A stretch of DNA of 64,000 bases, from the NCBI GenBank assembly GCA_964437425.1, contig CAYTGO010000007.1:1-64000 (forward strand), in the 5' to 3' direction. The notes beneath the pieces were generated by a model. It did not search any database. It saw nothing but the letters and a program-made list of their open reading frames with translations, and was not told the DNA's origin. The DNA comes from Scalindua sp964437425 (GTDB taxonomy: Bacteria > Planctomycetota > Brocadiia > Brocadiales > Scalinduaceae). Position numbers and translations under genes: made by a program. Positions 34,529 through 43,829 of this stretch are shown here, piece after piece; within the stretch, counting starts at the first letter, position 1; the number at the start of each line of letters is the position of its first letter.

Positions 34529-34991
34529 TTTATTCTATAGGAAACATGCTGTGTCTGATGTAAAAGCGAGGACAGAGGATTACCAGAATACATTTAGTGA
34601 AAACATAAATATAACTAGTGTAGTCATTTATATTTACCTCAAAGAAATTCCAGCATATTATACAACTTCCATTTCACACTCTTTGTTCTTGACAAACCAC
34701 TTTAATAATTGTAGATTATTCGTGTCCTTATCAGACTAAAACACATCTTATTGCAATTTACAAACCCACAACTTTGCTAATAATATTGCTATATAGCTGA
34801 GTAATATTCAAGATAAAGTGCATCTATCGTACTTTATCCTTGCAGATACTTGGTTGATAGCTTTACTGCAATTGACGATTTTATACTGTCGTAGTTGCTG
34901 TGATACGCAATCTTGGAATACATGTTGAATCATTAGGCAAAAAGATAGACGCATTATATAGAAATTAATTTTAGAAAAAGTATCAATAAAT
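34529..34991. other. 463-nt gene-free region with stem-loops
   Basis: Two hairpins are visible: AGATAAAGT (34811-34819) with ACTTTATC (34831-34838), and GCAATTGACGA (34868-34878) with TCGTAGTTGC (34889-34898) containing one bulge and one G-U pair. No open frame here has a ribosome binding site. The region may contain the promoter of the formylglycine-enzyme-like gene and possibly a small structured RNA. Confidence 0.4.
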
Positions 34992-35651
34992 ATGGAAGAA
35001 AAGAGTAACACAGCTCATAAAAAAGGAATCATTAATGAAAAAGATGGTTCCGCCATGGTTCATATTCCCGCAGGAGCTTTTCTGATGGGAAATGAAAAAA
35101 ATTCTGTAAATGTTGATGCGTTTTACATTGATAAGTATCCAATAACGAATAATCAATACAAAAAGTTTATAGCTGAAACAAATTATGCTGAACCGGCTTT
35201 CTGGAAAAACGTAAAATTTAATAACCCGGACCAACCTGTGGTAGGTGTAAACTGGACTGATGCTGTTGCGTATGCGAATTGGGCTGGGAAAAGACTTCCA
35301 GAAGAGAAGGAATGGGAAAAAGCTTCCAGAGGTACTGATGGAAGAGAATATCCATGGGGAAATGCAAAACCGGATCAAAGTCTGGCTGTTTTTGATTTAG
35401 ATATTTCAAAAGGCGCTCCTACAAACGTAGGAACTCACCTTTCAGGAGTTAGCCCTTTTGGTTGTTATGACATGGCAGGAAATATATGGGAATGGTGCCA
35501 AGAGTGGTACACTGAAGGAAAGTATCGTGTGGTTCGAGGAGGTTCGTGGATAAATCACCTGAATATTTTGAGCTGTTCTTATAGAAGTTGCAGTGTACAG
35601 GCCGGCAAGGATAATAATGTTGGCTTTCGCTGCGTTAAAGGCTCAGCATAG
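34992..35651 (+). CDS. Formylglycine-generating-enzyme-like (SUMF1 family) protein
   Basis: 219 residues of the FGE-sulfatase fold. Family motifs: MVHIPAGAFLMGNE, PITNNQYKKFI, PVVGVNWTDAVAYANWAGKRLP, YDMAGNIWEW and VVRGGSW (parts quoted), ending NVGFRC. In human FGE the active cysteines Cys336 and Cys341 lie 5 residues apart in CYRYRC; here Cys195 and Cys200 in CSYRSC keep that spacing. Most bacterial homologues that merely share the fold lack this pair. So copper-dependent oxidation of a sulfatase cysteine is possible. No sulfatase gene is nearby. It lacks a signal peptide. Confidence 0.8.
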   Translation: MEEKSNTAHKKGIINEKDGSAMVHIPAGAFLMGNEKNSVNVDAFYIDKYPITNNQYKKFIAETNYAEPAFWKNVKFNNPDQPVVGVNWTDAVAYANWAGKRLPEEKEWEKASRGTDGREYPWGNAKPDQSLAVFDLDISKGAPTNVGTHLSGVSPFGCYDMAGNIWEWCQEWYTEGKYRVVRGGSWINHLNILSCSYRSCSVQAGKDNNVGFRCVKGSA

Positions 35652-35717
35652 CAATAGTACGGTGGAGAGAACTATGATTAAGAGTTTAGTATTCTGCGGA
35701 TTATTATAATGCCATTG

Positions 35718-36164
35718 TCAATTGTTCTCAAAAAGATCCCAGGAATGTGAAAAATCAAAATCGCCCTCAAGTTTAAATTTCTCATCGAATTCTGAATAAA
35801 AATCATACAGATCCTTAAAGTCCTCTAATGAATCTGTTTCTGTCTTACCCATTAATCCACTATCAACCAGATTAAAAACTATTTCACCAAAATCTCCACT
35901 CTTAGTTATGCCCCACTGCTCTAAAACAATCCTTGTCATATATCCAAACTTCTCCATAGCAAATTGTTTGATGCCTTCAGAGAGTTCCTGCCCGGTAACA
36001 TGACGCTCTTCCTCTATTGAACTATTGTATTTTTTACCGAGATGAGAAGCAGTATAATCGAGTGCCTCAAAAATGAATTGATATGATTGCATTGAATAAC
36101 GGCAATCTTTGTTAACTACCTTCTGAAGCTTTTTCCATGTATCATTTACGTTTTTCTTACTCAT
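35718..36164 (-). CDS. Minf_1886-family protein
   Basis: 148 residues. The segments YSMQSYQFIFEALDYTA and RHVTGQELSEGIKQFAMEKFGYM, RIVLEQWGITKSGDFGEIVFNLV (quoted in parts) match the pattern of the Minf_1886 family, conserved across Planctomycetes, Verrucomicrobia and Lentisphaerae and of unknown function. The C-terminal tail is acidic. It is read alone, 39 nt upstream of the metG stop in the same direction but downstream in the operon, so co-transcription with metG is likely. Confidence 0.75.
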   Translation of the reverse strand: MSKKNVNDTWKKLQKVVNKDCRYSMQSYQFIFEALDYTASHLGKKYNSSIEEERHVTGQELSEGIKQFAMEKFGYMTRIVLEQWGITKSGDFGEIVFNLVDSGLMGKTETDSLEDFKDLYDFYSEFDEKFKLEGDFDFSHSWDLFENN

Positions 36165-36203
36165 ATATCTTTTTTATACCAGACCTATTAATGAAAACTA
36201 TTA

Positions 36204-37745
36204 TCAATTCACTGTAGGATGTTCAAACTTAGGGAATATCGGAGACCCTTTACATATTTTGGTACCAGGACTCATTCCACCCCACATAAAATCATTTTCA
36301 ACAGGCTCTTCTTCTGAAGACAACCCCAGCTGCTTGCGCATCTCCGCTGCCACATTTGGCATAAATGGCAAAATAAATGAAGAAATTATTCTAATAGATT
36401 CTGCAAGATTGTATAGAACTTCATTAAGTTTATTTCTCTCACTTAATTCTTTTGCCAATACCCATGGTTTTGAAATCTCCACATATTTATTAACCAATCC
36501 TATGTAGTCCCATATTGACTCTAACGCCTTACTAAATTGCAGATTGCTCATTGCACGATCAACTTCATCGTTTAGTTTCCCAGATCTCTCAACTAATTCT
36601 TTCCCTTCCGCTGACAACATATTTTCATGTTCCGGCACTATACCATCACAATATTTCTCAATCATAGTTAATGCTCTATGAAGAAGGTTTCCAAGATCAT
36701 TTCCCAAGTCACAATTTATCCTGTTAACCATAGCTTCATAGGAGAAATTACCGTCTAATCCAAACGGAACTTCTCTCAGCAAGAAATATCTATATGTATC
36801 TACACCATAAGTTTCTGTTATCTCAACAGGGTCAATTGCGTTACCTAATGATTTCGATATTTTTTTACCTTCAAGCGTCCACCAGCCATGAGCAAATACT
36901 TGATAAGGAACTTCTATTCCCAATGACATCAACATTGCCGGCCATATAACTCCATGAAACCATAATATTTCTTTGCCTATTATATGTACATTGGCAGGCC
37001 AGTATTTCTTTAGCTTTGTAGAGTCATTTAGCTCTAAAGCAGTAATATAATTAAAAAGAGCATCAACCCACACATAGATTGTATGCTCGTCATCCATTGG
37101 AACATGCACACCCCATTCAACCGCCGCTCTACTCACACTGATATCATCTATACCACCAACTATCCTTCTGTGCAATTCATTTCTTCGCGACTCCGGTTTA
37201 ATAAAATCAGGATGCTTCTCAAAATATTCTATAAGCAGATCTTGATACTTTGACAATCTAAAGAAATAATTTTTCTCTCTTATTTTTTCAACAGAGCGTT
37301 CACACTCCGGGCAGTTGTTTGAAGACAGCTGCATTGAAGTCCAGAAACTCTCACATGGAACACAGTACCAACCTTCATACTCTCCTAAATAGATATCACC
37401 ACTTTCATACATTTTCGCAAATGCACTTTGTACTTGTTTCACATGACGGTTTTCTGTCGTTCTAATAAAACCATCATTAGAAATATCAAGAACTTGCCAT
37501 AGATTTTGAAACCGCTCTACCATCCTGTCTGCCAATTCGACAGGATTCTCATTATTAAGCTTGGCAGCTTTCTCTATCTTTTGACCGTGCTCATCAGTTC
37601 CAGTTAAGAAGAAGACATCGCAACCCCTTATCCTTTTATATCGTGCTAAAGTGTCAGCGGCTATTGTGGTGTACGAATGACCTATATGAGGAACATCATT
37701 CACATAATAAATTGGCGTGGTCAAATAAAATGTTTTTTTATCCAC
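36204..37745 (-). CDS. metG: Methionyl-tRNA synthetase
   Basis: Charges tRNA-Met. Rossmann HIGH motif PHIGHSYTT, KMSKS motif KISKSLGNAID, zinc knuckle CVPCESF ... CPEC, and the anticodon-binding helical domain are present. The C-terminal tRNA-binding (Arc1p-like) domain of longer bacterial MetRS is absent. The GTG at 37745 overlaps the end of the PSP1 gene by 8 nt and has GGGAAG before it; it begins at VDKKTFYLTTPIYY, the usual start region, so it is preferred to the upstream ATG. 514 residues. Confidence 0.95.
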   Translation of the reverse strand: MDKKTFYLTTPIYYVNDVPHIGHSYTTIAADTLARYKRIRGCDVFFLTGTDEHGQKIEKAAKLNNENPVELADRMVERFQNLWQVLDISNDGFIRTTENRHVKQVQSAFAKMYESGDIYLGEYEGWYCVPCESFWTSMQLSSNNCPECERSVEKIREKNYFFRLSKYQDLLIEYFEKHPDFIKPESRRNELHRRIVGGIDDISVSRAAVEWGVHVPMDDEHTIYVWVDALFNYITALELNDSTKLKKYWPANVHIIGKEILWFHGVIWPAMLMSLGIEVPYQVFAHGWWTLEGKKISKSLGNAIDPVEITETYGVDTYRYFLLREVPFGLDGNFSYEAMVNRINCDLGNDLGNLLHRALTMIEKYCDGIVPEHENMLSAEGKELVERSGKLNDEVDRAMSNLQFSKALESIWDYIGLVNKYVEISKPWVLAKELSERNKLNEVLYNLAESIRIISSFILPFMPNVAAEMRKQLGLSSEEEPVENDFMWGGMSPGTKICKGSPIFPKFEHPTVN

Positions 37746-38619
37746 TATGCTTCCCACAACCAGACTCGGGTTCAGAGCCACACCCTTTTCCAGCACCGGC
37801 CCTTGCCCCTCTCACTTGCTCTAAAATTTCATTTTTATTTATAACGATCATCTTCTTATCTTTAGACATCATAGTTATTTTTTGTTGCAAGATATCATAA
37901 TCTACTACTTCACCAACACCTTTAGTTGTCGCTATTAACGTCCCTTTTCTTGGAAGATTGTGCTTCATCTCTTCATAGGCATCATCTTCATATCTCAGGC
38001 AACACATTAATCTGCCACATCTACCAGAGATTTTCGACGGATCAAGCGTCGCTTTCTGGTTTTTGGCCATCTTCATGGTAACTGGCTCCAGGTTTTTCAA
38101 GAATGTCCTGCAGCAAAGTTCTCTACCACAGTGTTGATATTCAGCTAACAACTTAGCTTCGTCTCGAACACCAATTTGTTTCATCTCAATCCTGGATTTA
38201 TACTTCTTAGCTAAGTCCTTAACCAATTCTCTAAAATCAACCCGCCCTTTAGCCAGGAAGTAAAATATTATTTTTTTACTTCCCAGAAGATGCTCCACAC
38301 TAGCAAGTTTCATCGGAAGATCATGTTCCTTTATCTTCTCTTGGCAAAAACTATATTCTGAAGGGATTGTCTTTTCTTCAATTTCTTCTTGTTTTCTCTC
38401 TTCCTCTTCCGTTATCCTGTGCAACACCTCACCCATTCCAGAAATATCAGTTTCGCCATTCAACTCTAATGGTTGTGAAATAACTACTCCGAATTCCACG
38501 CCACGAGCAGATCGAATAACGACCTTATCACCTTTCCTCAAATCAGCATCTTGAGTAAAAGCATTCTCGACATTTCTTAAAATACCATATCTCACTGTCA
38601 CTTGATATCGCATAGGCAT
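37738..38619 (-). CDS. ricT: PSP1-domain protein (RicT/YaaT family)
   Basis: 293 residues. The PSP1 domain is seen in YGILRNVENAFTQDADLRKGDKVVI, ARGVEFGVVISQP and QIGVRDEAKLLAEYQHCGRELCC, RCGRLMCCLRYED (parts quoted), the cysteine-rich ends that in Bacillus RicT bind an iron-sulfur cluster shared with RicA and RicF. The C-terminus has more cysteines (GCGSEPESGCG). In Bacillus the complex directs RNase Y; RicA/RicF partners are not visible here. Overlaps metG, which is common in planctomycetes and firmicutes. Confidence 0.88.
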   Translation of the reverse strand: MPMRYQVTVRYGILRNVENAFTQDADLRKGDKVVIRSARGVEFGVVISQPLELNGETDISGMGEVLHRITEEEERKQEEIEEKTIPSEYSFCQEKIKEHDLPMKLASVEHLLGSKKIIFYFLAKGRVDFRELVKDLAKKYKSRIEMKQIGVRDEAKLLAEYQHCGRELCCRTFLKNLEPVTMKMAKNQKATLDPSKISGRCGRLMCCLRYEDDAYEEMKHNLPRKGTLIATTKGVGEVVDYDILQQKITMMSKDKKMIVINKNEILEQVRGARAGAGKGCGSEPESGCGKHSG

Positions 38620-38831
38620 TTACTAGTATTTTACACAAAAATGAAAGTATAAACTGCTGCCAAAGCTAACATAAAGAAATTAGATTGTCAAGTTCATCCA
38701 TATGTACACAAAATGAATTTTTGGATGTGGTAGGGCGGCTTGTGTACTACGTTCAAAGCAAGAACCCAGAACACCCTATAGCGCACTTTGTCTCAGCAAC
38801 AGTGAAATAAGAACCTGACAAAATTTCTATT

Positions 38832-40187
38832 TTATTTTAAACCATACTTTTCGAGCTTTCTGTAAAGTGTTCTTTCGCCAATTCCCAGTATCTTTGCTGT
38901 CTCTCCCCTATTTCCACCAACATACGCCAGTGTATTCTTCATCAGTTCTTTTTCCATCTCCTCCAGTGTTACACCCACTGGGAAAACCGGTCCGGTTAAA
39001 GCCGTCCTATTACTCTTATAAATATGCTCAGGTATATCATTTATATCAAGTACTCCAGTCTGATTAAAGACTATCATGCTTTCAATACAATTCTTAAGCT
39101 CTCTTATATTTCCCGGCCACTCATACCGAAAAAGAATTTTCCTGGCATCCGGGCTTATATCTTTAATATTTTTATCGTTTTTCTTAGAAAACTCTTTAAT
39201 AAAATAATCCATCAGCAGGAAAATATCCTCCTGCCTCTCTCTTAAGGGTGGCAACCTAAGGCAAATAACATTAAACCTGAAATACAAATCTTCTCTGAAT
39301 TTACTCTCTTTTACTAACTCTCCCAAATCCTTGTTGGTAGCAGCTATAATCCTTACATCAATTTTCACCGATTCATTACTACCAATACGTACAATTCTTC
39401 CATCTTCAATTAACTTTAAAAGTTTTGCTTGTGTTGTCAGAGGCATGTCACCAACTTCATCCAGAAACAAAGAACCATTGTTTGCGTATTCAAATTTCCC
39501 TTTTCTCTGATGCAAGGCTCCAGTAAATGCTCCTTTTTCGTGCCCAAACAATTCACTTTCGAGGAGAGATTCAGAAATTGCAGCGGAGTTTAACTCCACA
39601 AAAGGATGATTTTTGCGTGGTCCGTTGTAATGGATTGCCCTGGCTATTAATTCTTTTCCTGTACCACTTTCACCCACGATCAAAACTGTCGCAGTGGTTG
39701 ACGCAATCTGTTTTAAAATATTGAAAATTCTATGCATCTGCTGGCTATTACCGATAATACCTGCAAAGCCAAATTTCTCTTCAAGCTGCTTATGCAGCTC
39801 TATATTACTCCTTACTATGTTTTGCTTCTCAACAACTTTATCCACCACGGCTCTTAAATGGTCAATATTTATCGGCTTTAATAGATATGTCGCTGCTCCC
39901 TTTTGCATTGCAGTGACTGAGGTTTCAACACTACCATGGCCAGTTATTAAAATAACTTCTGTTTCCGGTGAATTCTCTTTTGTTTCCCTTAGAATCCTCA
40001 TCCCATCTATCTCTTGCATAACCAGATCTGTAACCACCACATCGATTTCGTCTCTTCTAATTATTTCAAGAACATTATTACCACTGACAGCAGTTGAGCA
40101 TGTATATCCAACTTTTCTCAAGCTTTCTGCAATTGCATCAGCCTGCTCTTTTTCATCATCAATTATTAAAATATTTGCATTCATCAC
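38832..40187 (-). CDS. Sigma-54-dependent response regulator (NtrC family)
   Basis: 451 residues with three domains. Receiver: VVVTDLVMQEIDGM gives the phosphorylated Asp. Central AAA+: Walker A GESGTGKELIARAI, the GAFTGA loop that contacts sigma-54 in HEKGAFTGALHQRKGK, Walker B GSLFLDEVGDM and sensor II. C-terminal Fis-type helix-turn-helix: GGNRGETAKILGIGERTLYRKL. The gene lies 4 nt after its kinase. Target promoters are not evident in the window; no -24/-12 site with correct spacing was found nearby. Confidence 0.96.
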   Translation of the reverse strand: MMNANILIIDDEKEQADAIAESLRKVGYTCSTAVSGNNVLEIIRRDEIDVVVTDLVMQEIDGMRILRETKENSPETEVILITGHGSVETSVTAMQKGAATYLLKPINIDHLRAVVDKVVEKQNIVRSNIELHKQLEEKFGFAGIIGNSQQMHRIFNILKQIASTTATVLIVGESGTGKELIARAIHYNGPRKNHPFVELNSAAISESLLESELFGHEKGAFTGALHQRKGKFEYANNGSLFLDEVGDMPLTTQAKLLKLIEDGRIVRIGSNESVKIDVRIIAATNKDLGELVKESKFREDLYFRFNVICLRLPPLRERQEDIFLLMDYFIKEFSKKNDKNIKDISPDARKILFRYEWPGNIRELKNCIESMIVFNQTGVLDINDIPEHIYKSNRTALTGPVFPVGVTLEEMEKELMKNTLAYVGGNRGETAKILGIGERTLYRKLEKYGLK

Positions 40188-40191
40188 AAAA

Positions 40192-40905
40192 TCACTTTTC
40201 TTCAGGTTCGCAATTAACCGGTAACTTTATTAGAAAACTGCTCCCTTTACCATCTTCACTGCGTATGTCTATTGTACCTCTGTTCTCTTCGATAATTCTT
40301 TTTGCAGTAGGCAACCCGAGACCAGTTCCTGTTTTTTTTGTTGAATAGTAAACTTGGAAGATTTTATCAATTTTGCCTTCCTGGATTCCAACACCGGTAT
40401 CTGTAATATCAATAAACACATTCTCACCATCTTGATAGGTCCTTACTATGAGTTCTCCACCACTCGACATCGCTTGTTGTGCATTCAGAATTACGTTTAG
40501 CAAAGCTTGCTTTATTGCGTTACTGTCTAAATTGCATTTAGGCAAACTTGTATCAAAGCTTTTAAGTATCCTGATAGAGTTCTGCATGGCTTCAGGGCCA
40601 ATAAAATCCAGTACACTTTCTATAATCTCATTAACATTGCACTCCTCAAGATGAAGCACAGGCCTCTTGGCAAATCTCAAAAAATCACTAAGAACACTAT
40701 CTAATCTACCGACTTCCTTCTGCAGCAGCTGAACCCTGTTCGACATTTTTGTATCTTTCTCTGAGTTTCGTTCTTGTAAATCTTCATTAAGCAGTTGCAA
40801 ATTTATGCTTATAGCGTTTAATGGATTCTTAATTTCATGCACTAAACCGGCAGCCAACGTATTAAGGTAATCTAACTCACCGGAATCAAAATCATTCTTT
40901 GGCAT
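40192..40905 (-). CDS. Soluble sensor histidine kinase without sensor domain
   Basis: 237 residues: dimerisation-phosphoacceptor helix AAGLVHEIKNPLNAI, N box VILNAQQAMSSGG, G1 DTGVGIQEG and G2 GTGLGLPTAKRI. No membrane helix and no PAS or GAF domain precede the H box; only about 15 residues do. It is almost pure catalytic core, so the signal must come through a partner. The response regulator gene starts 4 nt downstream. The start is at 40905; no upstream frame continues. Confidence 0.93.
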   Translation of the reverse strand: MPKNDFDSGELDYLNTLAAGLVHEIKNPLNAISINLQLLNEDLQERNSEKDTKMSNRVQLLQKEVGRLDSVLSDFLRFAKRPVLHLEECNVNEIIESVLDFIGPEAMQNSIRILKSFDTSLPKCNLDSNAIKQALLNVILNAQQAMSSGGELIVRTYQDGENVFIDITDTGVGIQEGKIDKIFQVYYSTKKTGTGLGLPTAKRIIEENRGTIDIRSEDGKGSSFLIKLPVNCEPEEK

Positions 40906-40929
40906 ACTTTCAGGCCTTTAGAATATACT

Positions 40930-40974
40930 AAAAAAAATAAGCCAGGAAAGCATATAAAATCACTCTCCTGGCTT
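40930..40974 (-). terminator. Intrinsic terminator of the cold-shock gene
   Basis: On the minus strand AAGCCAGGA and TCCTGGCTT (arms 40966-40974 and 40939-40947) form a 9-bp stem followed by a T-rich run (complement of 40930-40937). It lies 23 nt after the cold-shock stop. Confidence 0.85.
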
Positions 40975-40996
40975 TAATTTATTAAAAACATAATAT

Positions 40997-41215
40997 TTAT
41001 GCCTGCGCTTCTTCAACTTTCACAACATTTTGAGCTTGTAACCCCTTATTACCCTCTATAACTTCAAATTCCACATTTTCTCCATCTTCTAATACTTTGA
41101 AACCACTCCCGGAGATATTAGAGTAGTGCACAAATATTTCGCCACCATCTTCTTGTTGAATGAAACCAAAGCCTTTTTTCACATCAAACCACTTTACAGT
41201 ACCCTTCTTTGTCAT
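40997..41215 (-). CDS. cspA: Cold-shock protein (CspA family)
   Basis: 72 residues. RNA-binding motifs RNP1 (KGFGFIQQ) and RNP2 (IFVHYSNI) are intact. Single-stranded RNA chaperone; the 5' region upstream (41216-41366) is AT-rich, but no cold box can be fixed by eye. It stands alone with its own terminator between the kinase gene and pnp. Confidence 0.97.
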   Translation of the reverse strand: MTKKGTVKWFDVKKGFGFIQQEDGGEIFVHYSNISGSGFKVLEDGENVEFEVIEGNKGLQAQNVVKVEEAQA

Positions 41216-41366
41216 TTTAACTCCTTATTATACGTAGTACATTCTTTACAAACATATAAAATAATGACCTGCGAAGAAAAACTCTTTAATTTTCTTTCCT
41301 ACATTTCCTCCAAGAAAATATAAAATGATTTAATAATAGAAATAAATCGGAATATTATTCAACAAT

Positions 41367-43469
41367 TTATGTGCTAGCCGGGGCAGTACTTTCGTCTTTG
41401 AGAGCGGCTTTTCTGCTCAACTTCAATCTCTTTTGATCATCAATGCCTATCAGCTTTACTTTAACTTCGTCGCCCATTTTTACCACATCTTCTACTTTCT
41501 CAATATAATCATTAGAAAGTTCAGAAATGTGCACCAGGCCTTCTTTACCCGGCATTATTTCAACAAATACGCCATACTCTTTAACGGAAACAATTTTCCC
41601 GTTATATATTTTCCCTACTTCAGCATCATCTGTAAGTCCCTTAATATAGGTCTTGGCAAGTTCTACTGATTCAAGATTAGCCGCTGAAATTACTATAGTT
41701 CCGTCATCGTCAATTTCCACTCGTGACGATGATTCCTCCTGTATCTTCTTAATGTTCTTACCACCAGGGCCTATAACCAATCCAATCTTATCTGGATTTA
41801 TTTTAATTTTAACAAGTTTTGGAGCATGAATTGAAATTTCGCCACGAGGTTCCTCAATGGCAGCCGCCATCTCCTTCAAAATATGCATCCTGCCCTCTTT
41901 TGCCTGGGCAAGCGCATCTCTCATGATCTGCTCACTTATACCCTTTATCTTCAAGTCCATCTGAAGTGCAGTAATACCAACCTCTGTTCCAGCGACTTTA
42001 AAGTCCATGGCACCCAAATGATCCTCATCACCTAAAATATCGGATAGTATTCGAATTTCATCACCCTCTTTTACCATTCCCATTGCTATACCCGCAACAG
42101 GTCGTTTCATCGGAATACCAGCATCCATCATGCAAAGTGTTCCACCGCAAACACTAGCCATCGAAGAAGAGCCATTAGATTCGAGAATATCTGATACTAT
42201 TCGTATTGTATAAGGAAAATCCTCAAAAGCTGGTACCATTGGTTCCAATGCCTTTTCAGCTAAAGTACCATGGCCAATTTCCCGTCTACCCGGCCCACGA
42301 ATTGGTTTTGCTTCACCGACACAAAATGGTGGGAAATTATAATCCAGCATAAACTTTTTTGTATATCCATCTACCAGACCATCTACACGCTGTTCATCCA
42401 TTGATGTTCCAAGCGTAGCAACTACGAGTGCCTGAGTTTCCCCTCTGGTAAACAGAGCAGAACCATGGGTTCGTGGCAAGAAACTAACCTTACTCGTAAT
42501 TGGCCTTATATCAGTGAGACCTCTGCCATCCAGTCTCTTTTTATCATTAATAATCTGTTCCTGCACTGCATGTTCTACAAGCAGTCCAAAAACCTCCTTA
42601 ACCTTACCCTCTTTATCCGCGTCATCATCCTCAGTACAACACTCTTCAAGCAATTTGCCACGTAACTCTTTCAACGCCTTTTTACGGGCATGCTTACCTT
42701 TGACTACAGATTGAACCTTAATCTCGTCAAAGATCCTTGCCTTTATGTCATCATAAAGCGCGGTATCTATCGTTGGCTCTTCGTGTGCCTGTCTTTCCTT
42801 CCCACACTTTGCAACCAACTCTTTTTGCATTTGCACAATTTTTTTGATTTCTTCAAAACCGAACATTATTGCATCAACAAACTTATCCTCAGAAACTTCC
42901 TTTCCGGAAGACTCTACCATCATTACCGCATCTTCCGTTCCGGAAACAACCAGATTCATACTACTGTTTTCCAGTTCTGAGTTTTTAGGATTAATTACAA
43001 ATTCATTATTTATCAAACCAACTCTCACTGAGCCTGTAGGACCGTTAAACGGCATACCTGATATCGATACTGCAGCAGAGGCACCTACCATAGAAAGAAC
43101 ATCAGGATCGGTTTCTCTATCTGCAGATAGCACTACAGACATTACTTGTACCTCATTTGTGTATCCTTTTGGGAAAAGGGGACGCATTGGCCTGTCAGTC
43201 ATTCTCATTGTTAATATTTCCTTGTTTGATGGCCTACTTTCACGCTTAAAAAAACCACCAGGAAATTTTCCGACGGAGTAAGTTTTCTCTCTGTAATCGA
43301 CCGTCATAGGAAGGAAGTCACCACCCTTAGGATCACCACATACCGCCGTAGACAAAATGACTGTATCTCCATAACGAACTATAACAGAGCCATCCGCTTG
43401 CGTTGCAACTTCGCCGGACTCAATGCTCATAACCTCTCCACCAACCGTCTCTTCAACTATATTTTTCAC
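41367..43469 (-). CDS. pnp: Polyribonucleotide nucleotidyltransferase (PNPase)
   Basis: 3'-5' phosphorolytic exoribonuclease. Two RNase PH domains flank a helical linker (PGRREIGHGTLAEKALE in the second). The KH domain is KIGLVIGPGGKNIKKIQEES (its GPGGKNI loop) and the S1 domain carries GKIVSVKEYGVFVEIMPGKEGLVHIS (partly quoted). The 700 residues are standard. It follows rpsO by 24 nt, the classical rpsO-pnp pair. Confidence 0.97.
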   Translation of the reverse strand: MKNIVEETVGGEVMSIESGEVATQADGSVIVRYGDTVILSTAVCGDPKGGDFLPMTVDYREKTYSVGKFPGGFFKRESRPSNKEILTMRMTDRPMRPLFPKGYTNEVQVMSVVLSADRETDPDVLSMVGASAAVSISGMPFNGPTGSVRVGLINNEFVINPKNSELENSSMNLVVSGTEDAVMMVESSGKEVSEDKFVDAIMFGFEEIKKIVQMQKELVAKCGKERQAHEEPTIDTALYDDIKARIFDEIKVQSVVKGKHARKKALKELRGKLLEECCTEDDDADKEGKVKEVFGLLVEHAVQEQIINDKKRLDGRGLTDIRPITSKVSFLPRTHGSALFTRGETQALVVATLGTSMDEQRVDGLVDGYTKKFMLDYNFPPFCVGEAKPIRGPGRREIGHGTLAEKALEPMVPAFEDFPYTIRIVSDILESNGSSSMASVCGGTLCMMDAGIPMKRPVAGIAMGMVKEGDEIRILSDILGDEDHLGAMDFKVAGTEVGITALQMDLKIKGISEQIMRDALAQAKEGRMHILKEMAAAIEEPRGEISIHAPKLVKIKINPDKIGLVIGPGGKNIKKIQEESSSRVEIDDDGTIVISAANLESVELAKTYIKGLTDDAEVGKIYNGKIVSVKEYGVFVEIMPGKEGLVHISELSNDYIEKVEDVVKMGDEVKVKLIGIDDQKRLKLSRKAALKDESTAPAST

Positions 43470-43492
43470 TATAAAATCCTTTCACCAACCTA

Positions 43493-43762
43493 TTAACGAC
43501 GTATGCCTAACTTCTTTATCAGGCTCTTATAACCTTCTTCATTTTTTCCAGTAAGATATTTCAGTAATCTAGCTCTTTTACCAACCATCATAAGTAATCC
43601 ACGTCTTGACGTATGATCCTTTTTGTGCTCTTTAAGATGCTCACTCAGATGTTTTATCCGCTCCGTCAACAAGGCAACTTGTACTTCCGGAGAACCCGTA
43701 TCGGTATCGTGAACTTTATTACCGGCAATAATTTCTGTTTTCAGACCTTTTTCTATTCCCAT
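43493..43762 (-). CDS. rpsO: Ribosomal protein S15
   Basis: 89 residues. Core motifs TGSPEVQVALLTERIKHL, HKKDHTSRRGLLMMVGKR and YLTGKNEEGYKSLI identify S15, which nucleates assembly of the 16S platform. The frame runs 10 codons further, but AGGAG just before the ATG at 43762 fixes the start at MGIEKGLKTEII. It is co-directional with pnp. Confidence 0.97.
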   Translation of the reverse strand: MGIEKGLKTEIIAGNKVHDTDTGSPEVQVALLTERIKHLSEHLKEHKKDHTSRRGLLMMVGKRARLLKYLTGKNEEGYKSLIKKLGIRR

Positions 43763-43829
43763 ATTAATCTCCTTAAATATATAGTATCGCATAATATATC
43801 ACAACGGTTTTTGAATTTCCATCAAAAAC

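Noticed and set aside
34551..34739. 62-codon frame after the HtrA gene
   Set aside because: GTG start without a ribosome binding site, skewed composition; likely chance.
34808..35011. 67-codon minus-strand frame, considered as a transposase remnant
   Set aside because: No transposase motif, terminal repeats or target duplication could be seen.
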